Shown: positions 36,843 to 45,681 of the stretch, piece by piece
Layout of the letters: each line of letters starts with the position of its first letter
Numbering within the stretch: position 1 is the first letter of the stretch
From: Burkholderia plantarii
GTDB taxonomy: Bacteria > Pseudomonadota > Gammaproteobacteria > Burkholderiales > Burkholderiaceae
Assembly (NCBI RefSeq): GCF_001411805.1
Contig: NZ_CP007213.1
Location: 62,001-126,000, forward strand
Direction of reading: 5' to 3'
Length of the DNA stretch: 64,000 nt
Translations under genes and position numbers: made by a program
Notes under the pieces: model-generated
The model's input: only the letters and a program-made list of their open reading frames with translations
Databases searched by the model: none
What the model was told of the DNA's origin: nothing

Positions 36843-36963
36843 GCGCGGCACGCGGGTGCGGTACACGGGGCAGGACGCGGCGCGGTGCGTTCCAGGCACC
36901 GGCCGATCGATACGGAGCGGGGCGGTGGCCGGGTACGTGGCGTGCGCGGCAACCGCCCCGTTT

Positions 36964-37212
36964 TCATTCCGGCGCGTCGTGGACTTTCGCGAACTGGCGC
37001 AGGTAGGCACGCAGCGCCGCTTCCACGCCGCGCCGGTCGGCCGGCGTGGAAGCGCGCATCGTGTGCTCGTCGCCGAACAGCGTGCGCGGCGCGACGTAAG
37101 TACCGACTTCGCTGCGTTCGCGCGTGACGCGGATGTGGTGCGTGTTCGGGTGATACTCGGCGCGCCAGTGCAAACCCTCGATGCGGTCGCCGGCCTTCAC
37201 GATTGGCTTCAT
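36964..37212 (-). CDS. Small hypothetical protein
   Basis: The start at 37212 (MKPIVKAGDRIEGLHW) gives 82 residues. The first half looks beta-rich (WRAEYHPNTHHIRVTRERSEVGTYV) and the second helical (ADRRGVEAALRAYLRQFAKVHD). No family is recognised. It is convergent with pcaC. An upstream in-frame Met at 37311 lacks support. Confidence 0.6.
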   Translation of the reverse strand: MKPIVKAGDRIEGLHWRAEYHPNTHHIRVTRERSEVGTYVAPRTLFGDEHTMRASTPADRRGVEAALRAYLRQFAKVHDAPE

Positions 37213-37405
37213 CGGTTGTCTCCCGGCCGGGCGGGCGTGCCGTCGGCGCGCCGGCACCCGGACGGTCAGCCTACGCCGCTGGCCGGCGGCGGGCAAGCGG
37301 GGCGCGAGCATGCGCGCTCCACGCCCGCGTGCCGGTCACGCCGCGCCGCCGGGCCGGCCGTCGGGAGCGGCGAATCTTCCGCTATCGATCCCGCTTGCGT
37401 TCCCG

Positions 37406-37870
37406 TCAGGCCCCGACGCGCGCGTCGTGCCGCCAGCGGCGCAGCTCGGCGGCGCGGCTCTCCCGGGCGCCCGCGTGCGCCGGATCGATCAGCACGTTGA
37501 ATGCTTCCGGCACGATCACCGACGGCACGCAAGGCAGCGCCGTGCCGCCCGCGTCCAGCCAGGCATCGCCGAGGTCGGGGCCGAGCTTGCCCGCCGGCAG
37601 CGCATCCCATCCCGTTCCACCGGCGCCGCCGAGCCGCCGCGCGCGCGTCCGGACACGGTCGGGGACGTCGAGCCGAACCAGGTAGCGACTGAGCGGGAGA
37701 TCGCCGCCGTTCAGGTGGGCGATGGTTTCGAGGCAGGCCAGCGCGATGCTCGAGGACGTGTAGCGCAGCGCGCGGCCCGGGCGATTCCAGCGTCCGCCGG
37801 TGCGTTTCGCGCCCTCGCCGGTCAGGTCGTCGGCGGTGCAGGCTGGCGCGTCGGTGGCAAGACGAGGCGG
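37406..37870 (-). pseudogene. RES-domain toxin-like gene without a visible start codon
   Basis: The minus-strand frame ending in the stop at 37406-37408 is open for about 155 residues and reads as a RES domain. It begins LATDAPACTADDLTGEG, and TGGRWNRPGRALRYTSSSIALACLETIAHLN follows. A middle part contains WDALPAG and LGDAWL, and the end is CVPSVIVPEAFNVLIDPAHA. The conserved Arg (GGRWN), Glu (ACLE) and Ser (PSVIVP) expected at the NAD+-degrading site are present. However, no ATG, GTG or TTG occurs in this frame near the N-terminus (about 37858-37885), and the LysE gene ends at 37887. No Xre/DUF2384 antitoxin gene precedes it. It may be a decayed orphan toxin, or start at a non-standard codon. 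Confidence 0.65.
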
Positions 37871-37886
37871 CTGCCGCCGCGCCGGA

Positions 37887-38504
37887 TCAGGCCGCGGCGA
37901 GCCGGGCCGCGATCGGGTACAGCGAGACCACCAGCAGCATTGCCATCGTCACGTTGAACGCGCGCAGGCGGCGCGGGTTCGAGAGGAAGCCGCGCATGCC
38001 CTGGCCGAACGCGGCCCACACGCTGATGCACGGGAACCCCACCAGGATGAACACCACGGCCATGCCCACCGCGTTGGCGCCGTAGCTGGCCGAGAGCTGC
38101 ACGGTGGTGGCGGCGGTCAGCACCATCATCCAGGCCTTCGGATTGACCCACTGGAACAGCGCGGCCTCGACGAACGTCATCGGGCGCGCCTTGCCCTGGT
38201 TGGCGCTTACTTCGCCGGACGTGCCGATCTTCCAGGCGAGATAGAGCAGATACGCAATGCTCGCGACTTCCAGCACCGTATAGAGCAGCGGCACGCGCGA
38301 GAACGCCTCGCCGAGGCCGAGGCCGATCGCGAGCATCATGATCGCCACGCCGCTGCTGATGCCGACCATGTGCGGCATGGTCCGGCGGAAGCCGAAGTTG
38401 ACGCCCGAGGCGAGCAGCATCGTGTTGTTCGGGCCGGGCGTGATCGACGTGACGAGTGCGAACAGCATGCCGGCGGGCAGCGCGCTCAGGGTGATGATGT
38501 TCAT
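37887..38504 (-). CDS. LysE/RhtB-family exporter
   Basis: The start at 38504 gives 205 residues with six hydrophobic segments. The first is LPAGMLFALVTSITPGPNNTMLLASGVNFGFRRTMPHMVGI with the PGPNN motif of the RhtB family, and QWVNPKAWMMVLTAA follows in the middle. It probably exports an amino acid such as homoserine or threonine, or a related metabolite. Upstream lies a cluster of GGTAC repeats that may bind its regulator, which is not encoded next to it. Confidence 0.88.
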   Translation of the reverse strand: MNIITLSALPAGMLFALVTSITPGPNNTMLLASGVNFGFRRTMPHMVGISSGVAIMMLAIGLGLGEAFSRVPLLYTVLEVASIAYLLYLAWKIGTSGEVSANQGKARPMTFVEAALFQWVNPKAWMMVLTAATTVQLSASYGANAVGMAVVFILVGFPCISVWAAFGQGMRGFLSNPRRLRAFNVTMAMLLVVSLYPIAARLAAA

Positions 38505-38574
38505 GCGTGGCCTCTTCTGTTCGGGTGGCGCCTGGGCGGCGAGTGAACGAAGAGCCAGTGTAGCGACAGTTTTC

Positions 38575-38615
38575 GGTACGGTACCGGTACAGTTTGGCGG
38601 TAAGGAGCCGGTACG
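38575..38615. promoter_or_regulatory. Cluster of GGTAC repeats upstream of the LysE-type gene
   Basis: CGGTAC occurs at 38575-38580, 38586-38591 and 38610-38615, and the second lies within the palindrome GGTACC at 38581-38586. Regularly spaced repeats in a promoter gap suggest an operator. The rest of 38505-38836 contains no recognised gene. Confidence 0.5.
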
Positions 38616-38836
38616 AGTGAGGCGCGGAGTAGTGGCTCCGGGTGTCGGAAAGATGGACTGCATCGCTTGCCGACATTGCTGCGCTCCGGGCAACACGAAA
38701 GCTTTGGCGTCCGTGTAGCGCGGTGCCGAATGCCGCCGGCGGCTGCGTCGGGCGCGCGGATGGCGGGTGTTTCGACCAGGGCGAGATTTCAGGCGGTTCC
38801 ATGCGGTTTCACGCGTGACGCACGTCCCGTGCCGTT

Positions 38837-39526
38837 TCACTCCACCCGCGCCGCCCACCCCTTGCACACGGCGTCCAGCCATCGCGCGTCGCGCAGCGGC
38901 CCGAGGTGGCCGCCGCCGTGCCGCAGCAGGGCGGCACCCGCGCGTGCCGCGAACGCGAGCTGCGCGGCTTCCTCCGCCACCGCGTCGTGTGCGCAGACGA
39001 CGTAGTGGCACGGGCAGGCCACCTGGCCCCCCGGCGGGCTCTCCATCACGAGGGCCAGCGGTTCGAAGCGCGCCGGCGTCCAGTCCTGCGGCACCGTGTT
39101 CGGCGCGAACAGCTGCTGAGCGAACGGTCGCGCGTCCACCAGCTCGATGCGCCCGTGCAGCAGGTCGAGCCGGCAGTGCTCGGCCATGGCCGCCTGCCCC
39201 GAGGCCGCATAAGCCTCGGTGGCCGACTGCCGGTCCTCCGGCACCAGCCCGGCGATCATCGCGAGTCGCGCGTCGTGGCCCGCCAGCCGCCGTGCCAGCG
39301 AGCGGGCCGGCATGGCGCCGAAGCTGTGGCCGAGGATCAGGTACGGCGGCGGCAGATCGAGGAGCGCGCGCCGCGCCTCGTCCAGGTAGCGCGCGTAGTC
39401 GAGCGCCGGGTCGTCGCGCAGCGCGTCCACGCACGCGAAGCGCGCGACGCGCGCCGCGATCGCGACCCAGTCCGGCTCGCGCAGGAAGAAGCCGGAAAAG
39501 GCGAGGCAACTGACGTCGAGGCGCAT
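38837..39526 (-). CDS. Alpha/beta-hydrolase, type II thioesterase-like
   Basis: The protein is 229 residues. The nucleophile motif is YLILGHSFGAMPARSLARRL, the Asp is in VVCAHDAVAEEA and the His in HGGGHLGPLRDARWL. The early phrase LPPPYLILGHSFG is typical of thioesterases that free stalled acyl groups from NRPS/PKS carrier domains. It is the last gene of the biosynthetic run on the minus strand, six bases after the MFS gene. The window thus has two such enzymes; this one and that at 47946 may act on different carriers. Confidence 0.8.
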   Translation of the reverse strand: MRLDVSCLAFSGFFLREPDWVAIAARVARFACVDALRDDPALDYARYLDEARRALLDLPPPYLILGHSFGAMPARSLARRLAGHDARLAMIAGLVPEDRQSATEAYAASGQAAMAEHCRLDLLHGRIELVDARPFAQQLFAPNTVPQDWTPARFEPLALVMESPPGGQVACPCHYVVCAHDAVAEEAAQLAFAARAGAALLRHGGGHLGPLRDARWLDAVCKGWAARVE

Positions 39527-39532
39527 GGCCGC

Positions 39533-40765
39533 CTACTCCTGACCCTTCCCGGCGCCGCGCAGCGATGCCGATGCCACCGTGTCCCGGTTCAGGTGCGCGA
39601 CCACCGCGCACAGCACCGCGAGCCCGAGGTACAGCGGCCGGCCGCCGAAGATGTCGAGCGAGAGCCCGCCCAGCAGCGGCGCGATCGCGGTGCCGAGACT
39701 GTACAGGTTGGACGCGCCGAAGTAGGTGCCGCGCAGATGGTCGGGCGTGTTGCGGTCGACCTCCACGCTGAAGGTCGGGAACGCGATCAGTTCGCCCACG
39801 CTCAGCACGAACGTCGCCAGCACGAAGCCGATCAGGCTCGTGACCGGCGACACCGCGAACAGCGCCTGCGAGACGCACATCAGCAGCACGCCGATCACGA
39901 TGCGCTGCCGGGGCGGTAGCGATTCCATCAGCCTCAGGATCGGGAACTGCCCGAAGATCACCGTAGCGGCGTTGACGGCCACCAGCGTGCTGATCATCGC
40001 CATCAACTGCGGCGCGTGGCTGCGCGTCAGATATTGCACGAGCGTCGAATCGAAGTTGGCGTAGACGAACGCCATGGCGATGTTCGACAGCAGCAGCATC
40101 AGGAACACGCGGTCCATGAACACCTGCGCGCACGCCTGCCCGAAGCCCGGCTTCACGCGCTGCGCCTGCGCCGCGCGCGGTGTGCCGTCCCGCAGCCAGG
40201 CCACCAGCATCAGCCAGTAGGCGACGTAGACGCCGCCCGTCACGCCGAACGCCCACTGCTTGCCCGACAGCCCCACCCACACGCCAATCAGCGCGCCCAC
40301 GGCCGCGCCGGCGTTGATCATGAAGTAGCGCACGTAGAACGCGAGCTCGCGGTCCTTGCGATCGGCGATCTTGTCGCCGATCAGCGCCTTCGAGGTCGAT
40401 TCGAGCAGCGCGTTGCCCACCGACACGCCGGCGATCGCCAGCAGGTACGTTACCGGGTGTCCGGCCGCCGCGAGTGCGAAGAACGCCAGCGCGCCGAGCG
40501 CGCAGCCGGCCAGGATCACGCGGCGGCGCCCGGTGCGATCCGAGTAATAGCCGGACAGCAGCCCGGCCGCCGCCCCGAGCAGGCTCGCGCAGGTCAGCAT
40601 CAAGCCGATCGTGGTGGCCGAGAGCTGGAAGTTCCGGTAGAGGATCACCGCGAGGAACGGCCACACCATGAAATAGGCCATTCGCACGAAGAACGTACCC
40701 ATTAGCACCAGATGGATCTCGGGCGTGAAGGTGCGGAAGCGCTGCAAGGTGAAGACTCTGCTCAT
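39533..40765 (-). CDS. MFS transporter, probable product exporter
   Basis: The protein is 410 residues with twelve predicted membrane helices. The cytoplasmic loop motif between helices 2 and 3 reads GYYSDRTGRRRVILAG, the classic MFS G-x3-D-R-x-G-R-R. The second half opens with FMDRVFLMLLLSNIAMAF. Its start overlaps the stop of the TauD-type gene by four bases (ATGA), so it is part of the biosynthetic operon. It probably exports the product or gives self-resistance. Confidence 0.88.
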   Translation of the reverse strand: MSRVFTLQRFRTFTPEIHLVLMGTFFVRMAYFMVWPFLAVILYRNFQLSATTIGLMLTCASLLGAAAGLLSGYYSDRTGRRRVILAGCALGALAFFALAAAGHPVTYLLAIAGVSVGNALLESTSKALIGDKIADRKDRELAFYVRYFMINAGAAVGALIGVWVGLSGKQWAFGVTGGVYVAYWLMLVAWLRDGTPRAAQAQRVKPGFGQACAQVFMDRVFLMLLLSNIAMAFVYANFDSTLVQYLTRSHAPQLMAMISTLVAVNAATVIFGQFPILRLMESLPPRQRIVIGVLLMCVSQALFAVSPVTSLIGFVLATFVLSVGELIAFPTFSVEVDRNTPDHLRGTYFGASNLYSLGTAIAPLLGGLSLDIFGGRPLYLGLAVLCAVVAHLNRDTVASASLRGAGKGQE

Positions 40766-41742
40766 GACGGTCTCTGGTCGGTCTGAACCGGGGCCGTCTG
40801 CCTGACGCCGCCGCGCAGCCTGCCGGCGCGCACGTCGTGGAACAGCGGCGCGAACGCGTCGGGCAGCGGCCGGGTGAACTCGCTCGCGAGCCAGCAGCGC
40901 AGCAGGCAGCGCTGGCGCGAGGCGTCGTCGGTGAACGCGTGCCGCGAGTGCAGCGTGGTGTGGTTGTTGCAGAGCACCACGGTGCCCTTGTCGAACACCA
41001 CCTCGGCGGCGGCGCCGGGCTGCTCGACCGCCTCGTCCACGGCGTCGAGCAGGCGGCGCGTGGAGTCCGGCAGCTCGACGCCGTGGCGCACCACCGACTC
41101 GTTGAACTTGCGGATGTAGCGAAACACGAAGCCGGCCGCGCTCTCGGAGAGGATCGGCAGCAACACGTAATCGCCGTCACCCTCGCCGCGCAGGTCGTGC
41201 GGCAGCGGCTCGACGAGCTGCGCCAGCAACTGCGGGTAGCGCTCGGCCACGTATTGCACGACCCAGGCTGACGACACCACGCGGAACTCGCCGCCGCTCG
41301 CGGCCGGCGACCAGCAGGCGAGGCAGGTCAGGTCGGCGCGGTCGGAATGGAACGCCAGCTCCTGGTTCGTCATGTGGCCGCGCTGCGGCGCCATCGCGCT
41401 GTCGGTAACGCCGGCGTCGCGCACTTCCTTGAGCGTGTCGCCGCGCAGGTTGATCGATACCGGCGTGCCGAGCCATTCGCACCAGTCGCGAAAGACCTGA
41501 TGAAACGCTTCGCGCGGCAGCTCGCGCAGCGTGGGGCTCGTGAGCGCGAACGCGCCGCCGCCGCGTTCGAGCCATTGATGCACGGCGCGGCGGCTCGCCT
41601 GCAGCCGCGGCTGGCGCAGCACGCCGGCGTCGCCGCGGGCCAAGGCTGCGATCGCCAGTTCGAGATCGGCGAGCAGTTCGTCGTCGAGGCGCATGCCGTC
41701 GTTGCCGGTCCAGGCGGCCGGTCGTCGATGCCAGTCTTTCAT
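40762..41742 (-). CDS. TauD/TfdA-family Fe(II)/2-oxoglutarate dioxygenase
   Basis: The start at 41742 (MKDWHRRPAAW) gives 326 residues. The iron ligands are visible as LAFHSDRADLTCLACW (His-x-Asp) and VVLCNNHTTLHSRHAFTDD (distal His), followed by Arg residues (RQRCLLRCW) that would bind 2-oxoglutarate. The long TauD form resembles clavaminate synthase- and arginine-hydroxylase-like enzymes that act on carrier-bound or free amino acids. It overlaps both neighbours by four bases, the amidotransferase upstream and the MFS gene downstream. It probably hydroxylates or desaturates an amino acid unit of the product. Confidence 0.88.
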   Translation of the reverse strand: MKDWHRRPAAWTGNDGMRLDDELLADLELAIAALARGDAGVLRQPRLQASRRAVHQWLERGGGAFALTSPTLRELPREAFHQVFRDWCEWLGTPVSINLRGDTLKEVRDAGVTDSAMAPQRGHMTNQELAFHSDRADLTCLACWSPAASGGEFRVVSSAWVVQYVAERYPQLLAQLVEPLPHDLRGEGDGDYVLLPILSESAAGFVFRYIRKFNESVVRHGVELPDSTRRLLDAVDEAVEQPGAAAEVVFDKGTVVLCNNHTTLHSRHAFTDDASRQRCLLRCWLASEFTRPLPDAFAPLFHDVRAGRLRGGVRQTAPVQTDQRPS

Positions 41743-43376
41743 TGCAGGTGCTCCGAGAAAGCCTGCCGCCACAGCAGCAGGGTCGTCAGGGTGAAGGCGT
41801 CGGAACCGTCGAGCCGCTGCACGTCGGGCTCGGACAGGCGCGTGAGTCCGAGCGCGTGCAGTTCGTCCAGGCCGCGCCGCAGGAAATCGCGCATCTCGTC
41901 GACCAGCCCGGCCCACTTGGTGAACGGCAGGCGGAAGTGACGCTTCTTCTCGATCGGATAGTCGGGTACGCGCCGGCGGATCAGTGCCTGTAGCGGCGCC
42001 TTCTGCTGGTGCTGCGCGAGCCGCTCACGCCCGAGGCCGCGCGCGATCGCGGGCACGCGGCCGTGCAGGAACGGCAGCCGCGCCTCGACGGTTCGCGACA
42101 TCAGCAGGTGATCGGCGCGCCGCAGCAGCGGCTCCAGCGAATAGTGCAGATCGAAGTGCCAGATGGCTTCGTCAAGATCGCCGGTGTAGAGGTCCGCCGT
42201 CACCGCATCGACGCGCTGCAGCACCGTCTGCGCGAGCGCCGGGTCGAGCCAGCCCGATTTGGTGTCGAAGTCGCCGAAGTACTGCCCGGCGAGCCGGCGC
42301 GGCGTGAGCGTGAAATCGCATTCGTCCATCGCGAGATGGCGCGGGTAGCCCCAGAACAACTCGTCGGCGCCCTCGCCGAGCAGCACGCAGTAGCTGTCGT
42401 GCTGGCGCACCAGGTCGGCCAGCGCCTGGTACATGAGCAGGCTCGACATGCGCGTGGGCGCGGCGTAGCTGCGCACGGCGCGGCGCGCGAGCGGCCAGAA
42501 ATCGTCGCCGCCCAGCTCGCAGACGCGCAGCCCCGGCTGCGGGGGAGGATGATCGCCGCTGTCGGACACCGAAACGTGAAAGCGCGCCGTGTCGGGCGGC
42601 AGGCAGGCGTTGACGAGCGTGGAGTCGATGCCGCCGCTCAGCAGCAGGCCGACGTCGCGAAACGTGTCGCTGCAGCGCTCGATCGAGCTGTCGAGTGCGG
42701 CGCCCAGATCGTCGATCGCATCGGCCGCGTCGATCGCGCCGGCCGCCTCGTGTCCGGCCAGCCGCAGCGCAGTGAGGCTCGGCGCCTGGCGCGGCGCGCT
42801 CACGTCGAAGCTCAGCAGCGTGCCCGGGGGCAACACCTGGACCCCCTCGAACATGGTGCGATACTGCAGCACCGCGCCGGTGGCGACCACGTCGGCCACC
42901 GATTCGCGATCGAGCCGCTGCGGCCCGAGCAGCGCGAGCAGCGCGGGCAGCTCCGAGGCGAACGCGAACTCGCCGCGCTGCGCGTCGTGCCGGTAGTACA
43001 ACGGCTTGATGCCGAACACGTCGCGCCCCAGGTGCAGCCGCGCGCCGGAGGGCTCCAGCATCGCAAACGCATACATGCCGTCGGGAAACTCGCCGCCCGC
43101 GCGGATCGCGTCGATCACGCGCGCAACCTCGGCCGGCAGGCCCCCCGCCGTGCTTTCGTACACCTCGCCGTTGTAGGTGGCGAGCCAGCCGTTCACCTCC
43201 ACCGGCAGCGGGTAATCGACGCTGCTCGACATCGGCAGGCGCGTCATGCCGAGCCGCAGCGCGCCACGTCGCAGCTGGCCGCGGTGGAACGGCCCGCGGT
43301 GCGCGAGCGTGTCGAGCGCCCGTGCGAAGCGCGTGTCATCGACGTGCTCGGAAATGCATCCAAGAATCCCGCACAT
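41739..43376 (-). CDS. Asparagine synthetase-like glutamine amidotransferase
   Basis: The protein is 545 residues. The N-terminal glutaminase starts MCGILGC with the Cys2 nucleophile, then LAHRGPFHRGQ and TYNGEVYE. The synthetase half has the PP-loop DVGLLLSGGIDSTLVNACL (about residue 237) and VLLGEGADELFWGYPRHL. Two-domain members in biosynthetic clusters amidate a carboxylate or, as in beta-lactam synthetase, close a ring. Retention of Cys2 suggests a true glutamine-dependent amide former, since beta-lactam synthetases lack it. It lies between the AMP ligase and the TauD enzyme. Confidence 0.9.
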   Translation of the reverse strand: MCGILGCISEHVDDTRFARALDTLAHRGPFHRGQLRRGALRLGMTRLPMSSSVDYPLPVEVNGWLATYNGEVYESTAGGLPAEVARVIDAIRAGGEFPDGMYAFAMLEPSGARLHLGRDVFGIKPLYYRHDAQRGEFAFASELPALLALLGPQRLDRESVADVVATGAVLQYRTMFEGVQVLPPGTLLSFDVSAPRQAPSLTALRLAGHEAAGAIDAADAIDDLGAALDSSIERCSDTFRDVGLLLSGGIDSTLVNACLPPDTARFHVSVSDSGDHPPPQPGLRVCELGGDDFWPLARRAVRSYAAPTRMSSLLMYQALADLVRQHDSYCVLLGEGADELFWGYPRHLAMDECDFTLTPRRLAGQYFGDFDTKSGWLDPALAQTVLQRVDAVTADLYTGDLDEAIWHFDLHYSLEPLLRRADHLLMSRTVEARLPFLHGRVPAIARGLGRERLAQHQQKAPLQALIRRRVPDYPIEKKRHFRLPFTKWAGLVDEMRDFLRRGLDELHALGLTRLSEPDVQRLDGSDAFTLTTLLLWRQAFSEHLQ

Positions 43377-43379
43377 GGC

Positions 43380-44864
43380 TCAATCCTCCACGCCGGCCAG
43401 CGCCAGCAGCCCCTTGCGGTCGTACTTGCCGGCGCCGTTGCGCGGCAGCTCGCTGGAGCACTGCACGACCTGGCGCGGTGCGCGCGCGACGCCGAGCCCG
43501 CGTGCGAGGAACTCCTGCAGGATCGCGGCGCCTTGCGCCTCGCGCACGCGCGCGAACGCGATGTAGTCTTCGCCGTACATGTCGCACGGCACCTTCACGC
43601 TGCAGGCCTCGATCACCTGCTCGTGGTTGAGCAGCAGCTCGTCGCATTCGACCAGATGGAACAGGTTGCCGCCCTTGTTGATCGTGCCGTCGCAGCGTCC
43701 GACGATGTAGTAGCAGCGCTCGGTGTCGAAGTAGGCGAGGTCGCGCGTGTCGAGCCAGCCGTCGTCCACCAGCGAGGCGGTTAACTCGGCGTTGTTGACG
43801 TAGCCCTCGAACAGGCTGGGCGTGCGCACGTACAGGCGTCCCTGGCGCATCGGCTCGGTGATCGGCGCGCCGTGCTCGTCGAGCAGCTTCAGTTCCAGCC
43901 CGACCGCCGGACCGACCGAGTGCGTGTAGCGTGTGCCGTCGAAGTGGCCGAACAGGAACGCGAAGCCGCATTCGCTCAGGCCGTAGATGTTGGCGAGCGG
44001 CGCGAACGCGTCCTGGAAGCGGCGCTGGATCGCGGCGTCGAGCCGTGCCGAACCCGCCACGCACAGCAGCGAGTCACGCGTGAACGGCGTGGCGAGCGGC
44101 TCGCCTTCCTTGACGAGAAAGTTCGCGATCGGCGGCACGATGTAGAGGAAGTTGATCTCCCAGCGCCTGATCAGCTGCCAGAACGCGGCCACGTCGAAAT
44201 AGGCATATTGCGGCAGGATCACGGTGCTGCCGCCGTGCAGGATCGGGAACAGGAAATGGATGCCGGCTATGCCGAGGCCGCTCATGCGATAGATGCAGCC
44301 CGAACGCGTCTGCGGCCCGAGGCCGAGGCACTGGCCGCCCAGGCGGTACGCGTACAGCATCGCGGCCTGGCTCAGCTCGATGCCCTTGGGTTTCGAGGTG
44401 GTGCCCGAGGTGAACACCACCACGCGGCTGCGCGCGGACCGCTCGGCGTCGGCCGCGAAGCCCGGCGCGGGGCGATTCGGGTCGAGCGGCAGGCATATAT
44501 CGGCCAGCTCGTCGTGGCACGGCTCGGCGCTCACCAGGTGTTGCAGGCCCATCTCGCGGATTACGGCGCGCTTGGCCACGAGGCCCCATTCGGGATCGAT
44601 CAGCACCACGTCGCGGCCACTGCGGATGACGGCGTAGATCAGGCACAGGCACGCGTAGCTCGTGGCCAACAACACGCCCACGCCTTGCCCGGGCGGCAGG
44701 GCGTCCAGTTGGGCCGCCAGCGAATCGATCCGCTCGTTCGCCTGCCGGTAGCTGTAGCTCACCTCCTCGCCAGACCGGCTGGCATCGAGTACGAAGCATT
44801 GATCGGGGCGATGCGCCGCCGTGTGCGCAACCGCCTGGTCCAACGATGTGAAAGTGCCGAGCAT
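43380..44864 (-). CDS. AMP-dependent acyl/aminoacyl ligase
   Basis: The start at 44864 (MLGTFTSLDQAV) gives 494 residues; earlier Met codons exist upstream without better ribosome sites. Adenylation motifs are VVVFTSGTTSKPKGIELS (phosphate loop), ANIYGLSECGFAFLFG, GWLDTRDLAYFD, GRCDGTINKGGNLFHLVECDELL, and the C-terminal Lys motif LPRNGAGKYDRKGLL. It lacks a carrier domain, so it probably loads a carboxylic acid on the stand-alone carrier at 47060, or activates one for direct coupling. Its stop is three bases before the amidotransferase start. Confidence 0.88.
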   Translation of the reverse strand: MLGTFTSLDQAVAHTAAHRPDQCFVLDASRSGEEVSYSYRQANERIDSLAAQLDALPPGQGVGVLLATSYACLCLIYAVIRSGRDVVLIDPEWGLVAKRAVIREMGLQHLVSAEPCHDELADICLPLDPNRPAPGFAADAERSARSRVVVFTSGTTSKPKGIELSQAAMLYAYRLGGQCLGLGPQTRSGCIYRMSGLGIAGIHFLFPILHGGSTVILPQYAYFDVAAFWQLIRRWEINFLYIVPPIANFLVKEGEPLATPFTRDSLLCVAGSARLDAAIQRRFQDAFAPLANIYGLSECGFAFLFGHFDGTRYTHSVGPAVGLELKLLDEHGAPITEPMRQGRLYVRTPSLFEGYVNNAELTASLVDDGWLDTRDLAYFDTERCYYIVGRCDGTINKGGNLFHLVECDELLLNHEQVIEACSVKVPCDMYGEDYIAFARVREAQGAAILQEFLARGLGVARAPRQVVQCSSELPRNGAGKYDRKGLLALAGVED

Positions 44865-44937
44865 GATTCTCTTTTCCGTGACGTGCATGTCGATGACGAC
44901 CGGGGCGCCCGATCGTCCCCTCGCGGGCGGCCGCCGC

Positions 44938-45681
44938 TCAGCGGCTGCCGATGAAGGCGTGAATGTCGAAGTTGATCTTGACCGTGCTGCTGCGATCGAC
45001 CTCCTCGACGGCGCGGATGAAGCTCTCGATGTATCCCGCACCGCCTTCCTGGTCCATGTAGCGCGTCACGTAGCTGGTCGACAGGAAGAACAGCGCGACT
45101 TCCTTCGGGCTCAGCTCGATGATGTTGGACACCACGATGCGCTCGGCCGACGAGAACACGCCTGCGGCGTTCATCAGTTCCAGCGTGTTGTCGTAGTTGA
45201 CGAGGCGGTCGTCGCGGTGTTTCGCCCACTTGGTGACGAGCTCGCGCTCGATGAAGTTGCGCAGCGGGCCGTAGGCAACCGGGAAGTCGTACTTGTAGGC
45301 GCAGAACACGCCGCTCTCGTTGAGCCAGTCGCTCATCTTGGCCAGCACGGCCGGGCGGTCCATCCAGTAGAACGAGGTGGCGCTCGTGATCAGGTCGTAG
45401 CGGCGCTCGGTCTTGAACTGCTCGGCCGGGCTCGCACTGAAGCGCAGCTTCGGATAGTTGGCGCGCGCCTTCTCGATCAGGTTCTCGCCCAGGTCCACGC
45501 CCTCCACGTCGGCGAAGTAGTCGGCCAGGCGAATCGTCGAGACGCCGTTGCCGCAACCGATGTCGAGTGCCGACTGATGCTTCGCGCAGGCTTCCGACAA
45601 GGTACGGAACAGCTTTTCCGGGTACGCGATCTTGCCGCGCACGATGTTGTAGGCTTCGGCATGCAGGTCAAATTGTTTCAT
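44938..45681 (-). CDS. SAM-dependent methyltransferase
   Basis: The start at 45681 gives 247 residues and overlaps the end of the HMGL-cupin gene by 14 bases. The class I fold is shown by SALDIGCGNGVSTIRLADYFADVEGVDLGENLIEKARANYP (motif I and the acidic residue of motif II) and RRYDLITSATSFYWMDRPAVLAKM (motif III). It is of the Methyltransf_11/25 type that methylates O, N or C of small molecules. The C-terminal half is unusual in its aromatic content (LFFLSTSYVTRYMDQEGGAGYIESF), likely forming the substrate cap. Confidence 0.9.
   Translation of the reverse strand: MKQFDLHAEAYNIVRGKIAYPEKLFRTLSEACAKHQSALDIGCGNGVSTIRLADYFADVEGVDLGENLIEKARANYPKLRFSASPAEQFKTERRYDLITSATSFYWMDRPAVLAKMSDWLNESGVFCAYKYDFPVAYGPLRNFIERELVTKWAKHRDDRLVNYDNTLELMNAAGVFSSAERIVVSNIIELSPKEVALFFLSTSYVTRYMDQEGGAGYIESFIRAVEEVDRSSTVKINFDIHAFIGSR

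Noticed and set aside
37887..41180. Minus-strand frame of 1097 residues spanning several genes
   Set aside because: It joins the true LysE-type frame to shadow frames of the MFS and thioesterase genes; the real start is at 38504.
41739..43376. Beta-lactam synthetase
   Set aside because: Cys2 of the glutaminase domain is intact, whereas beta-lactam synthetases have lost it.
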